Below, one piece after another: positions 1 to 9,557 of a stretch of 64,000 nucleotides of DNA (positions are counted from its first letter, which is position 1; each line of letters starts with the position of its first letter). The translations under genes were made by a program, and so were the position numbers. The stretch comes from Winogradskyella ludwigii (GTDB lineage: Bacteria; Bacteroidota; Bacteroidia; Flavobacteriales; Flavobacteriaceae): assembly GCF_013403985.1 (NCBI RefSeq), contig NZ_JABFDF010000002.1, forward strand, positions 62,001 through 126,000, read 5' to 3'. Below the pieces are notes generated by a model. That model made no database searches and was not told the DNA's origin. It worked only from the letters and a program-made list of their open reading frames with translations.

Positions 1-1764
1 AAAGACTTCATTTAATTTTCCTTTTCGTGGCACTCCAATTTTATAGTTTTCTTTTGGAATCGGTGTCATGTTACACGCAATAATGAGATCGTCTTTTTCA
101 TCGTTTCCTTTTCTAATGTATGTGAATACCGAGTTTTGAGAATCACTATAATCTATCCATTCAAAACCTTCTGCTGAAAATTGTTTTTCAGACAATGCTG
201 GTTCACTTTTATAAAATGTATTTAAGTCTTTAATAAGTTGTTGCACTCCTTTATGTGGTGCAAATTCTAATAAATGCCAATCGAGACTAGTTTCGAAATT
301 CCATTCGCCACTTTGCCCAAATTCGCATCCTTGAAACAATAATTTAGTTCCAGGATGTGTAAACATATAACTATACAGCAGTCTTAAATTCGCAAAACGC
401 TGCCACTCATCTCCTGGCATTCTTCCTAAGATTGATTTCTTACCGTAAACCACTTCATCATGACTTAAAGGCAACATAAAGTTTTCTGTAAACGCATAAG
501 TCATAGAAAACGTTAAGTCATTTTGATGAAATTGTCTATAAACTGGCTCTTTGGCAAAATACTGAAGTGTATCGTGCATCCAACCCATCATCCATTTCAT
601 ACCAAAACCTAAACCTCCCATAAAAGTGGGTTTAGATACCATTGGAAATGCTGTAGATTCTTCTGCAATAGTCTGCACATCTGGAAAAGAAGAATAAACG
701 GCTTCATTCATTTCTCTTAAAAACGCCATGGCTTCTAAATTTTCATTGCCACCATACATATTTGGATCCCATTCTCCATCTTCTCTACTGTAATCTAAAA
801 ATAACATGGATGCCACAGCATCAACACGTAAACCATCGGCATGGTATTGATCCAACCAAAAAATGGCATTACTTATTAAAAAGGATTTAACTTCATTTCT
901 ACCATAATTGAAAATTAAACTCTTCCAATCGTTATGATAGCCTTTTTTGGGGTCTGGATGTTCATAAAGTGCTGTTCCATCAAACAAACCTAATCCATGT
1001 GCATCTTCTGGAAAGTGAGATGGAACCCAATCGAGAATAATTCCTATATCGTTTTGATGAAATTTATCGACTAATAATTTGAATTCTTCTGGATAGCCAA
1101 ATCGAGATGTTGGCGCAAAATAACCTGTAAGCTGATAACCCCAAGATGGATCATAAGGAAACTCCATCACAGGCATTAATTCTACATGCGTAAAATTCAT
1201 CTCCTTGACATAAGCCACCAATTCGTCTGCCATTTCTACATATGACATGAATCGCCCTTCCTCGACCTTCTTTTTCCAAGAACCTAAATGGACTTCATAA
1301 ACCGAAAATGGTGCGTCTAAAGCATTATGCTTTTTACGTTTTTTCATCCATTTACTATCCTTCCAAGTGTAAGGTTCATCCCAAACAATTGATGCTGTTT
1401 TAGGATTGTGCTCAGATCTTCTAGCATAAGGATCTGCTTTTTCGGTTTTAATATCGTTGTTACTGCTTTGTATTTTATATTTATACACACTGCCTTTCCC
1501 TGCACCAGGAATAAAGCCTTCCCAAATTCCGCTAGAATCCCAACGTACATTTAATTGGTGCTCTCCTTCGACCCAAAAATTGAAGTCTCCAACTACAGAA
1601 ACATGTTTTGCACTTGGTGCCCAAACAGCAAAATACACTCCTTCTACTCCATCTATAGTAGTGATGTGAGATCCAAATTTTTCGTATAAACGATAGTGTT
1701 TTCCTGCTTTAAAAAGATTGATGTCGAATTCTGTAAAACGACTGTGTGCAATTACTTTTGCCAT
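1..1764 (-). CDS. glgB: 1,4-alpha-glucan branching enzyme GlgB, 3' end beyond window
   Basis: Forms alpha-1,6 branches in glycogen (GH13). The ATG is at 1764, 3 bases after the maltokinase stop, and the frame stays open to base 1, so the last few dozen codons lie outside the window. An N-terminal CBM48-like domain (about residues 10-110) is followed by the GH13 barrel. The nucleophile lies in GLRVDAVASM (D315) and the acid/base in AEEST (E368); their 53-residue spacing matches that of E. coli GlgB. LPLSHDEVVYGK is the conserved transition-state-stabilising segment. It is the last gene seen of the leftward glycogen operon. Family assignment is very secure; only the C-terminus is unseen. Confidence 0.95.
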   Translation of the reverse strand, partial: MAKVIAHSRFTEFDINLFKAGKHYRLYEKFGSHITTIDGVEGVYFAVWAPSAKHVSVVGDFNFWVEGEHQLNVRWDSSGIWEGFIPGAGKGSVYKYKIQSSNNDIKTEKADPYARRSEHNPKTASIVWDEPYTWKDSKWMKKRKKHNALDAPFSVYEVHLGSWKKKVEEGRFMSYVEMADELVAYVKEMNFTHVELMPVMEFPYDPSWGYQLTGYFAPTSRFGYPEEFKLLVDKFHQNDIGIILDWVPSHFPEDAHGLGLFDGTALYEHPDPKKGYHNDWKSLIFNYGRNEVKSFLISNAIFWLDQYHADGLRVDAVASMLFLDYSREDGEWDPNMYGGNENLEAMAFLREMNEAVYSSFPDVQTIAEESTAFPMVSKPTFMGGLGFGMKWMMGWMHDTLQYFAKEPVYRQFHQNDLTFSMTYAFTENFMLPLSHDEVVYGKKSILGRMPGDEWQRFANLRLLYSYMFTHPGTKLLFQGCEFGQSGEWNFETSLDWHLLEFAPHKGVQQLIKDLNTFYKSEPALSEKQFSAEGFEWIDYSDSQNSVFTYIRKGNDEKDDLIIACNMTPIPKENYKIGVPRKGKLNEVF

Positions 1765-1767
1765 AAA

Positions 1768-3387
1768 TTAATTATTAATAATATTTGAAATGCCTTTTAA
1801 CGGAATTACAGCCCATTTAGGACGAGAATTAAGCTCGTAACCTAGTTCATAAACCGCTTTTTCAAGCATTGCATATTTGAGTAAAAAAATACGTTCTTGG
1901 CTGTAACCTATATTAAGATTTGCCTCTTGTACTTTAGTGATATATGTTCCTAAAAAAACATTTTTTAAATATTGGTAAAGGATTTCTCCGGCTTCAAATA
2001 AATGTTCTTGATTATATTTATACTTATCCATATTATTGAAAATAGTTGCATAAATAGCATAATGAAATGATCTAAACAGACCTGCGATGTCTTTTAAAGG
2101 TGGTTGTTTTACTTTACGATCTCGAATGGTACTTTCTGGTTCTCCTTCAAAATCCAGAATGTAAAAATCATCATCTTTAACCAAAACTTGACCTAAATGG
2201 TAATCTCCATGAACACGAATACGTTCTCCTTTTAGTTTTCTCCAATCAAAGTCTACAAAACGTTTTCGAATAACATTCTTTTTTTCTAAGAATTCATTGG
2301 CTAATTCTAAGGCCAAACCATCAAGTTTATCTAAACTATTTTCTATAGTATTTAATCTGTTTTGAAATTGATAGAGCAATCTGTTTTTTAACCAAACCTC
2401 ATAATCACCATTAAAGTGAGATGGTGTAAACGCTGTATCTTCGAACTCACTTCCTAAAGCAATATGCATTTCTGCTGTTCTCATGGCTAGCGTTTGAATT
2501 TTATTAAAAACATTTAACCCAACCCAATCTATAATTTGTGCTGGTACATCTTTAATTTGTAGTCTTCCAAAATCTTCTGTTTTAGGTAATTTTGAAATGT
2601 CTATTCTTTTATATTCTAAGTTTGAAAATACTTTATGGAATTCAGTGAGCATATATTCCCATGCATCACCTTGATTCTCTACCATTTCTTGCATTAAACC
2701 AATGGTAATATTAAGATTATCTGTGTCCTTAATTTGAACACTTCCTAAATATGCTGGTGTATTTTTAAAATCTTTTTTATCGGAAAGAAAACGACTCATT
2801 TCGTAATCTGGATTACGATCTGCATAAATTCTTCGGAAAAATTTTAAGACATATTTTTCATTATAAACAATAGAGGTGTTGCTTTGCTCTAATCCCATGT
2901 GACGCGACGACTCATAACAGCAATCTTTAAATAATTCGCTTTTATGATAACGTACACGCGTTTTATCTTTGGGAACAGCAGTTAAAATACGCTCAAAAAC
3001 AACTTTCCTGAACGCTTCTAAATTTATAGCATCAATGATAAAACCTTCCTGATTCTGAATACTTATTGGTAATATTCTATCGTCTTTTGCAAAATTTTCA
3101 TCAGAGACAAAAGCTATTGGTAAAAAATAATGCTGATAGAATGCTTCTGTAAAATTGACTTCTAATATAAGTCCGTAATAAACCTCACCGTCTTTCTGTA
3201 TTCTAAACGATTCTGCAAGCTCTATGTATTTTAATTGGCTCGCTTTACCTCCATACCAACGTTGTTTTACTATATAATTTTCAAGAACATCAGACAAAAA
3301 TATTTTTAAAAACTCTTTATTCTCTAAAAGTTCTTCCCATTTATTATCGAAATTATATGGTGATTTTAACACGTTAGTCTTTGTCAT
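1768..3387 (-). CDS. Maltokinase (Mak/Pep2-type)
   Basis: Predicted to phosphorylate maltose with ATP to maltose-1-phosphate, the donor used by GlgE. The protein has an aminoglycoside-phosphotransferase-like kinase fold; the catalytic loop is VHGDYHLGQVLV and the metal-binding segment is ILDFEGEP, both typical of maltokinases and of the kinase half of TreS-Pep2 fusions. I chose the ATG at 3387 (539 residues, MTKTNVLKSP). The frame can be extended to 3453, but that would overlap glgE by 53 bases, whereas 3387 leaves a 13-base gap. It is a stand-alone kinase, with no trehalose synthase domain fused or visible in the window. The glgE-mak-glgB order supports the assignment. Confidence 0.88.
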   Translation of the reverse strand: MTKTNVLKSPYNFDNKWEELLENKEFLKIFLSDVLENYIVKQRWYGGKASQLKYIELAESFRIQKDGEVYYGLILEVNFTEAFYQHYFLPIAFVSDENFAKDDRILPISIQNQEGFIIDAINLEAFRKVVFERILTAVPKDKTRVRYHKSELFKDCCYESSRHMGLEQSNTSIVYNEKYVLKFFRRIYADRNPDYEMSRFLSDKKDFKNTPAYLGSVQIKDTDNLNITIGLMQEMVENQGDAWEYMLTEFHKVFSNLEYKRIDISKLPKTEDFGRLQIKDVPAQIIDWVGLNVFNKIQTLAMRTAEMHIALGSEFEDTAFTPSHFNGDYEVWLKNRLLYQFQNRLNTIENSLDKLDGLALELANEFLEKKNVIRKRFVDFDWRKLKGERIRVHGDYHLGQVLVKDDDFYILDFEGEPESTIRDRKVKQPPLKDIAGLFRSFHYAIYATIFNNMDKYKYNQEHLFEAGEILYQYLKNVFLGTYITKVQEANLNIGYSQERIFLLKYAMLEKAVYELGYELNSRPKWAVIPLKGISNIINN

Positions 3388-3400
3388 TCTTGTTTCAGAA

Positions 3401-5338
3401 TTATTTATTAATCTTAAATATATGGAATGGAAGTGCTGGGTGTAACTCCACATAATTCCATTCGCTATGCCAGTTGTAACTGCTCGCTGTTATTAAATCT
3501 TGAACTTGAACACGATGACCTACAGCAATACCTAAATTATCTAAAGGCAATTGCACATTTCCTTGTTGGGCATAATACTGATCTAAACTAATAATAATTA
3601 ACAACTCATTGGTTCTATCATCATTCCATTTATAAAAGGCGATAATATTTTCATTCTCAATATTTAAAAATTTAATATTATTGGTTTGTTGTAATGCTTC
3701 ATTTTCATGTCTTAGGGCATTTATTTTTGAAATTAGCAAGGTTAATTTACTCTCCTTAAACCAATCGTAATGTTTTACCTCAAACTTTTCGGACATGTAA
3801 TATTCCTCTTTACCAGGAATAGCATCATCTATCATTTGCTCAAATACAGGACCATAAATTCCAATACTAGAACTCAGTGTTGCCGCTAAAGCATAACGTT
3901 GCAAGTATTTAGTTTCATTAGCACCTTGTAAATGATACGGGTTAATATCTGGTGTGTTTGGCCAGAAATTAGGTTGCATGTATTCGCGTTGATCTGTCTG
4001 TGTTAATTCTGTTAAATAGTCTTCAAACTCTTGCTTAGAATTTCTCCACGTAAAATAAGTGTAAGATTGTGTGTAACCTTGTTTTGCCAATTGTTGCATT
4101 ACTTTAGGTCTTGTAAAAGCTTCAGCTAAGAATAATACATCTGGATGTTTTTTCTTGACTTCTGTAATTAACCAGTTCCAAAAATAATAAGGTTTTGTAT
4201 GCGGATTATCTACTCTAAACACATTGACTCCACAATCTACCCAATACAACATGGTATCTAGACATTCTTTCCAAAGGTTCTTATAATCTTTACTTTCCCA
4301 ATAGATAGGTAAAATATCTTGGTATTTTTTAGGTGGATTTTCAGCATACTGAACAGTGCCATCTGGTCTCCATTTAAACCAATCTGGATGCGAATCTACC
4401 CAAGGATGATCTGGTGCAGCTTGCAATGCATAATCCATTGCAATTTCTATATTTTGTTTTTTAGCTTCTTTTATTAATTTTTTAAAATCTTCTACAGATC
4501 CTAATTGTGGATGTAAATCTTTATGACCTCCATGTTTTGATCCAATTCCCCAAGCAGAACCAGCATCTCCGTCTTTAGCTTCGGTGGTGTTATTTTTTCC
4601 TTTTCTATTCACTTCTCCAATAGGATGAACAGGTGGAAAATACAACGTATCAAACCCCATTTGTTTTACTCTTGGCAACAAACGTTCACAATCTGCAAAG
4701 GTGCCGTGTTGTCCTTCTACTTCTGAAGCTGATCTTGGGAAAAACTCATACCATGTACTGAATCTTGCCTTCTTTCTATCGACATAAACCTGAAGGGCTT
4801 TAGATTCGTTAGCGAGAAGTTTTTCGGGATATTTTGTAAAGATGAGATGCAATTGAGAACTCATCGCTTCTTTTATGGCATCATTATATTTACTATCGTC
4901 CTTAAAGCAATCTATACAATACTGTAAATAGTCTTTTTCTTCTTTAGTTCCTTTTTTTAATAAAGGTTCTAAGTATGTAATTCCTTCTAATAATTCGGAC
5001 TTTACGTGTTGGTTATCATCAATTTTACGATCTATACCATGTTGCCAATTAAGTGCATAATCTACCCAACCTTGAACTTTATAGGTGTAAAAACCTTGTT
5101 TTTCTACAGAAAAAGAAGCTTTCCATTCGTCGTTACCAACCTCGTGCATTCTAACCTCATTCCATTTTTTGGATTTTTCATGTTTAAATAAAACTGAAGT
5201 TGCAATGACGTCATGTCCATCTACAAGAACATTTGCATCTACGTTTACGATTTCATTTACAACACGTTTTATAAAAAATTCTCCGCAGTTAATTTGTGGT
5301 TTTACTGCATCTATAACAACTCGACTTTGGTTTAGCAT
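3401..5338 (-). CDS. glgE: Alpha-1,4-glucan:maltose-1-phosphate maltosyltransferase GlgE
   Basis: Transfers maltosyl units from maltose-1-phosphate to the non-reducing ends of alpha-1,4-glucans (GH13_3). The 645 residues match the family size. The nucleophile is in FRVDNPHTKP (D377) and the acid/base in FLAEAFTRP (E406), with the 29-residue spacing known for Streptomyces GlgE. An N-terminal beta domain (about 1-100) precedes the barrel. DNPHTKP distinguishes GlgE from ordinary amylases. It lies between glgC and the maltokinase gene. A 114-base spacer with a hairpin separates it from glgC, so its expression may be partly uncoupled from glgM-glgC. Confidence 0.93.
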   Translation of the reverse strand: MLNQSRVVIDAVKPQINCGEFFIKRVVNEIVNVDANVLVDGHDVIATSVLFKHEKSKKWNEVRMHEVGNDEWKASFSVEKQGFYTYKVQGWVDYALNWQHGIDRKIDDNQHVKSELLEGITYLEPLLKKGTKEEKDYLQYCIDCFKDDSKYNDAIKEAMSSQLHLIFTKYPEKLLANESKALQVYVDRKKARFSTWYEFFPRSASEVEGQHGTFADCERLLPRVKQMGFDTLYFPPVHPIGEVNRKGKNNTTEAKDGDAGSAWGIGSKHGGHKDLHPQLGSVEDFKKLIKEAKKQNIEIAMDYALQAAPDHPWVDSHPDWFKWRPDGTVQYAENPPKKYQDILPIYWESKDYKNLWKECLDTMLYWVDCGVNVFRVDNPHTKPYYFWNWLITEVKKKHPDVLFLAEAFTRPKVMQQLAKQGYTQSYTYFTWRNSKQEFEDYLTELTQTDQREYMQPNFWPNTPDINPYHLQGANETKYLQRYALAATLSSSIGIYGPVFEQMIDDAIPGKEEYYMSEKFEVKHYDWFKESKLTLLISKINALRHENEALQQTNNIKFLNIENENIIAFYKWNDDRTNELLIIISLDQYYAQQGNVQLPLDNLGIAVGHRVQVQDLITASSYNWHSEWNYVELHPALPFHIFKINK

Positions 5339-5369
5339 TTTTGTTGGTTAAATTTTATATTACTAAACA

Positions 5370-5396
5370 AAGCTAATAAAATTAGCTTCGTTTTTT
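5370..5396 (-). terminator. Hairpin between glgC and glgE
   Basis: Eight-base arms AAGCTAAT and ATTAGCTT flank a 3-base AAA loop in the 114-base gap between glgC and glgE. Read leftward, the hairpin is followed only by TTTGTTTAG, a poor U-tract. It may be a leaky terminator or an RNA-processing site inside the operon rather than a full stop. Read rightward it has six T, but no gene there needs it. Confidence 0.3.
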
Positions 5397-5452
5397 AATG
5401 AATAGAAAAGGAATTCCTGACTATGAAAATTGAAATAAAAAGAACAAATAAA

Positions 5453-6721
5453 TTACTGAATAATTGTACCAGAAGGAATGTGAGCATCTTTCTTTACCAC
5501 TACAATCCCGTCTTTAACAAAATAGCTATCGGTCTCTTTATCTTTAAGATTTTTTCCGCCATTAATTCTAACGTCATCACCGATTCTACAGTTCTTATCT
5601 AGAATTGCATTTTTAATAAAGCAACGCTCTCCAATACCCATAAATGTTTTTATTTTGTGTTCCTGAACATCATCTAAGGATTCATAATGACTATTTCCCA
5701 TCATGTAGCAATTAATTACAGTAGATTCTGCTCCTATTCTAGATCTAATACCAATTACAGCACGCTCTATTTTAGCGGCATGAATAATGCAACCATCTGC
5801 AATCACGGTTTTATCTAGTAATGTACCAGAAATTTTAGACGTTGGTAAAATTCTTGCATTGGTATAAATACGCTGTTTATTATCGTATAAATTAAACTGA
5901 GGTATTGGGTCTGTTAAACCTAAATTAGCTTCAAAAAACGAATCTATATTTCCAATATCTGTCCAATAGCCTTCATATTGATAACTTAGCGTTTTGTGTT
6001 TTGTGATAGCATTAGGAATAATTTCTTTACCAAAATCTACAGTTCCATTATCTTCCATCAATTTAATTAACAGGTCTCTATTAAAAATATAGATTCCCAT
6101 AGACGCCAAATAATCACGTCCGCTATTTTTCATCTCATCACTTACATTAGATGTCCATTCTGGTAATAACGACGCATCTGGTTTTTCTATAAATGATGTA
6201 ATAACGTTTTCATCGTTAGTTTTTAAAATACCAAAAGATGTAGCATCTTTTGCATTTACAGGATATGTTGCAATAGAAATTTCAGCATTGCTTGCTTCAT
6301 GTGCCGCAATCATTTCATTAAAGTCCATTTGATATAACTGATCACCGGACAATATTAAAGCGTACTCAAAATCGTGTGATAAAAAATGGTGCATACTTTG
6401 GCGCACTGCATCTGCAGTCCCTTGAAACCATTTGTCACTTTTCATTGTTTGTTCTGCTGCCAAAACATCTACGAATGCTGAACTGAAAAAACTAAAACGA
6501 TATGTGTTTTTAATATGTTTATTTAATGAAGCCGAATTAAACTGCGTTAACACAAACATTCTCTTAATGTCTGAATTAATACAATTTGAAATTGGAATAT
6601 CTACTAATCTATATTTTCCTGCTATTGGTACTGCTGGCTTAGATCTGTTTTCTGTTAAAGGATATAACCTTGAACCCTGACCTCCACCAAGAATAATGCT
6701 TAATACTTTATCATTTATCAT
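5453..6721 (-). CDS. glgC: Glucose-1-phosphate adenylyltransferase GlgC
   Basis: Makes ADP-glucose from glucose-1-phosphate and ATP, the first committed step of bacterial glycogen synthesis. The 422 residues have the N-terminal nucleotidyltransferase signature (GGGQGSRLYPLTENRSKPAV), the conserved DIPISNC segment and a C-terminal left-handed beta-helix from about residue 290. Its ATG overlaps the glgM stop by 4 bases (ATGA), so the two are translationally coupled. ADP-glucose made here is the substrate of GlgM encoded just upstream. Confidence 0.95.
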   Translation of the reverse strand: MINDKVLSIILGGGQGSRLYPLTENRSKPAVPIAGKYRLVDIPISNCINSDIKRMFVLTQFNSASLNKHIKNTYRFSFFSSAFVDVLAAEQTMKSDKWFQGTADAVRQSMHHFLSHDFEYALILSGDQLYQMDFNEMIAAHEASNAEISIATYPVNAKDATSFGILKTNDENVITSFIEKPDASLLPEWTSNVSDEMKNSGRDYLASMGIYIFNRDLLIKLMEDNGTVDFGKEIIPNAITKHKTLSYQYEGYWTDIGNIDSFFEANLGLTDPIPQFNLYDNKQRIYTNARILPTSKISGTLLDKTVIADGCIIHAAKIERAVIGIRSRIGAESTVINCYMMGNSHYESLDDVQEHKIKTFMGIGERCFIKNAILDKNCRIGDDVRINGGKNLKDKETDSYFVKDGIVVVKKDAHIPSGTIIQ

Positions 6722-7929
6722 TTCTTTTCAATTATAGATTTATATATAGCTTCTGTTTGTTTTGCAATGGCTGTCCAATCAAAAAACTCTTCAACACGTT
6801 TCCGACCGTTCTTTGCCATTTTATATTGTAATTCTTTATCACTAATCACTTTGTTTACACCTGCTGCTAAATCTCTAGAAAACTGATCTGGATTTACAGG
6901 TTCAAAAGGTGCCGATTTCTGTTGCTCTAAGTTAATCAATAATCCGGTCTCTCCCTCAACAACAACCTCTTTTATTCCACCAACAGCACTTGCCACTACA
7001 GCTGTTTCACATGCCATGGCTTCAATATTTATAATCCCGAAAGGTTCATATATCGAAGGACAACAAAATACATCTGCATGAGAGTATAATTGAATAACAT
7101 CTTTTTTATTCAACATTTTATCTATCCAAACAATATTATCTCTAGTTTTAGAAGCTTCCTTAACAGCATCTTCCATTTCTTTACCAATCTCTGGCGTGTC
7201 TGGCGCTCCTGCACAAAGTATCACTTGTGTGTCTTTATCTATATACTTAATTGCATTTACTAAATGGATAATTCCTTTTTGGCGCGTAATTCTTCCTACA
7301 AACAACACGTATGGCTTATTTTGATCAATGCCGTAGGTATCTAAAACAGTGGTTTCATCGACTACCACATATTCCTTTAAATCAATACCATTATATACGA
7401 CTTCGATTTTACTCTCATCAACATCAAAGTATTTAAGAACGTCTTCTTTAGTTTCATTAGAAACTGCAATTAGAACATCTGCCATTTCAATAGCTGTTTT
7501 TTCAATCCAAGACGAAGCATCATAACCTCTTCCTAATTGTTCACGTTTCCAAGGGCGTAATGGCTCTAAAGAATGTGTTGTAATTACCAAAGGCACTCCA
7601 TAGCACAATTTAGCCATGATACCAGCAAAATGTGAGTACCATGTATGACAGTGTACAATATCTGCATCTATAGGATCTGAATTCATTAATAATCCTGTGC
7701 TCAATGTTTTAAATATGGCTTTCAATTTATCGTCTGCATTATCAAAATCTGCATTATCAAACGGGAACCCTTTTACGCTTAAGTTTTTATTAGAACTATC
7801 TTGATCTCCAAAAGCTCTCACTTCTACCTCCATTAATTTAGCCAACTGACCAGCTAAATATTCAACATGTACTCCGGCTCCACCATAAACGTAAGGCGGA
7901 AATTCTCGTGTAAAAAAAAGTGCTTTCAT
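6718..7929 (-). CDS. glgM: GT4 glycogen synthase-like / maltose-1-phosphate synthase GlgM
   Basis: A GT-B glycosyltransferase of the 'Corynebacterium-type glycogen synthase' family, which in mycobacteria makes maltose-1-phosphate from ADP-glucose and glucose-1-phosphate. The 403-residue length is short compared with classical GT5 GlgA (about 470-480). Family hallmarks are REFPPYVYGGAGVHVEYLA at the N-terminus, THSLEPLRPWKREQLG in the middle, and YEPFGIINIEAMACETAVVA as the GT4 E-x7-E donor site. It is the first gene of the operon and overlaps glgC by 4 bases. A neighbouring glgE makes the maltose-1-phosphate synthase role likely. Plain glycogen synthase activity cannot be excluded by sequence alone. 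Confidence 0.85.
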   Translation of the reverse strand: MKALFFTREFPPYVYGGAGVHVEYLAGQLAKLMEVEVRAFGDQDSSNKNLSVKGFPFDNADFDNADDKLKAIFKTLSTGLLMNSDPIDADIVHCHTWYSHFAGIMAKLCYGVPLVITTHSLEPLRPWKREQLGRGYDASSWIEKTAIEMADVLIAVSNETKEDVLKYFDVDESKIEVVYNGIDLKEYVVVDETTVLDTYGIDQNKPYVLFVGRITRQKGIIHLVNAIKYIDKDTQVILCAGAPDTPEIGKEMEDAVKEASKTRDNIVWIDKMLNKKDVIQLYSHADVFCCPSIYEPFGIINIEAMACETAVVASAVGGIKEVVVEGETGLLINLEQQKSAPFEPVNPDQFSRDLAAGVNKVISDKELQYKMAKNGRKRVEEFFDWTAIAKQTEAIYKSIIEKK

Positions 7930-7949
7930 TAAGATTATTTTGTAAGTTA

Positions 7950-8008
7950 TAGTCTTGGTATGAGACTAAATCAATGTGCAAATCAATTAATTTGATTTCG
8001 TTCATCAA
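7950..8008 (-). promoter_or_regulatory. Probable glycogen-operon promoter with overlapping palindrome
   Basis: Read leftward, a TTG (plus-strand CAA at 8006-8008) lies 19 bases before TTGATTTG (7979-7986), one base off the Bacteroidota TAnnTTTG element. A palindrome AATCAA-TTAAT-TTGATT covers 7981-7997 and would overlap the core promoter, so it is a candidate operator. A hairpin TAGTCT-N7-AGACTA (7950-7968) would lie in the short leader before the glgM start. Inference from motif placement only. Confidence 0.35.
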
Positions 8009-8194
8009 TTTACAATTAAATATTAAAATGCTAATTTAAATGTTATAATATTTCTATAAAAATAATTATTAATATCATTTATTTCACATTTCGCAAGAAG
8101 TCAATTTTTAAATTATTTATTGAATTATTTTATCGAAAAACTTACTGACGCGTTAAAAAACTGAATTACAAAACTTTACAAAAAAAATAGTACG

Positions 8195-8680
8195 ATGAAA
8201 AAAATAATCCCTTTATTAATGATTTGTTTCCTTTTTAGTTGCAATTCAACTGCACAAAAAAAAGAGACTAAACAAAAAGTAACTTTTGAAATTACTAAAA
8301 CAGATGCCGAATGGAAAGAACAACTTTCTGCAGCTCAATACAACGTCTTACGAAAAGCAGGAACAGAACGTCCTTTTTCAAGCCCTTTAAACAAAACCTA
8401 CGCAAAAGGCGTTTACCATTGTGCAGCTTGTAATACACCATTATTTAAAAGTGAGCACAAATTTGATTCTGGTACAGGTTGGCCAAGTTTTGATCGTGTA
8501 ATTGAAGGTAATGTTGCTTTTGGAACCGACACTAAAATTGGTTACACAAGAGACGAAGAACATTGTGCAACATGCGGTGGCCATTTAGGTCACGTTTTTA
8601 ATGATGGACCAAATGACACTACAGGAAAACGCCATTGTATTAATGGAGTGGCTTTAAAATTTGTTCCAACTGAAGGTTAA
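8195..8680 (+). CDS. msrB: Exported peptide-methionine (R)-S-oxide reductase MsrB
   Basis: Reduces methionine-R-sulfoxide in oxidised proteins. The 161 residues begin with a lipoprotein signal (MKKIIPLLMICFLFSC, lipid-attached C16), so the enzyme should be anchored in the envelope and repair periplasmic proteins. Two zinc CxxC pairs (C76/C79 and C124/C127) and the catalytic cysteine in RHCINGVAL (C148) are present. No MsrA domain is fused. It is divergent from the glycogen operon and stands alone. Confidence 0.93.
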   Translation: MKKIIPLLMICFLFSCNSTAQKKETKQKVTFEITKTDAEWKEQLSAAQYNVLRKAGTERPFSSPLNKTYAKGVYHCAACNTPLFKSEHKFDSGTGWPSFDRVIEGNVAFGTDTKIGYTRDEEHCATCGGHLGHVFNDGPNDTTGKRHCINGVALKFVPTEG

Positions 8681-8848
8681 TATAAAAAAACCTTTCATAT
8701 TACATAAACGAGAAGAAATCATTCAATATAAAGATTGACTTCACGATAGGTATTTCAAACTTATAAATAGCGATATAACATCTAACTATGGTAACTATTA
8801 CTTTATTAAATGATATATCGCTAATTTTATTGAGTAAAATCGTAGTCT

Positions 8849-9403
8849 ATGAAATCTTCCTATTTACCAAGTTCCATTAAACAATTTGAATACTACAAAT
8901 CCCTTGGAGATAAAACTATTAGTCAACTTTCTATTGAAGAGTTAAAAAAAGAACACACTCAAGATTCTAATTCCATTGCTATTATTGTAAAGCACATGGT
9001 TGGTAATATGCTTAGTCGCTGGACTAATTTTTTAATTGAAGATGGAGAGAAAACATGGAGAAATAGGGATGAAGAATTTATAGATACCTATAAAACAAAA
9101 GAAGACTTACTAAATTCATGGCATAAAGGTTGGGATGCTTTGTTTGAAGCAATACGCCCTTTATCCGAAACCGATTTAGAACGCATTATCCACATCCGAA
9201 ATCAAGGTCATACTGTTACAGAGGCTATAAACAGACAGATGATGCATTATGCTTATCATGTTGGTCAGGTTGTGTTTTTAGGCAAATTGATAAAAGGTAA
9301 CGAATGGCAATCACTATCGATACCAAAAGGGCAATCAAAAACATATAATAAAGATAAGTTTAAAAAAGATAAAAGCAGAACACACTTTACGGAAGATCTT
9401 TAG
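8849..9403 (+). CDS. DUF1572 / DinB-superfamily protein
   Basis: A 184-residue four-helix-bundle protein of the DinB/YfiT metal-binding superfamily, DUF1572 branch. Candidate metal ligands are the histidine in IVKHMVGNML and the pair in HYAYHVGQVV. Members are thiol- or metal-dependent enzymes of mostly unknown substrate; no reaction can be assigned. The C-terminus is lysine-rich. It has a 168-base upstream gap and no operon partner. Confidence 0.8.
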   Translation: MKSSYLPSSIKQFEYYKSLGDKTISQLSIEELKKEHTQDSNSIAIIVKHMVGNMLSRWTNFLIEDGEKTWRNRDEEFIDTYKTKEDLLNSWHKGWDALFEAIRPLSETDLERIIHIRNQGHTVTEAINRQMMHYAYHVGQVVFLGKLIKGNEWQSLSIPKGQSKTYNKDKFKKDKSRTHFTEDL

Positions 9404-9493
9404 TAAAAACAGCCTATAAACACGGCATTTTTTATAGATAGAGTTTAACAAAATAAAAGGCTCTAAATTTCCATTTGGCATTTTGATTTGGAA

Positions 9494-9527
9494 TTTGCGA
9501 TTTAGTATTTGGAATTTCATATTTTTG
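9494..9527 (+). promoter_or_regulatory. Promoter of lpdA
   Basis: TATTTTTG at 9520-9527 is an exact TAnnTTTG -7 element, with TTTG at 9494-9497, 22 bases upstream, as the -33 element. The expected transcript starts about 25 bases before the lpdA ATG. Confidence 0.55.
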
Positions 9528-9557
9528 TAACTTCAAAAATTCAAAAAAAACTTACCC

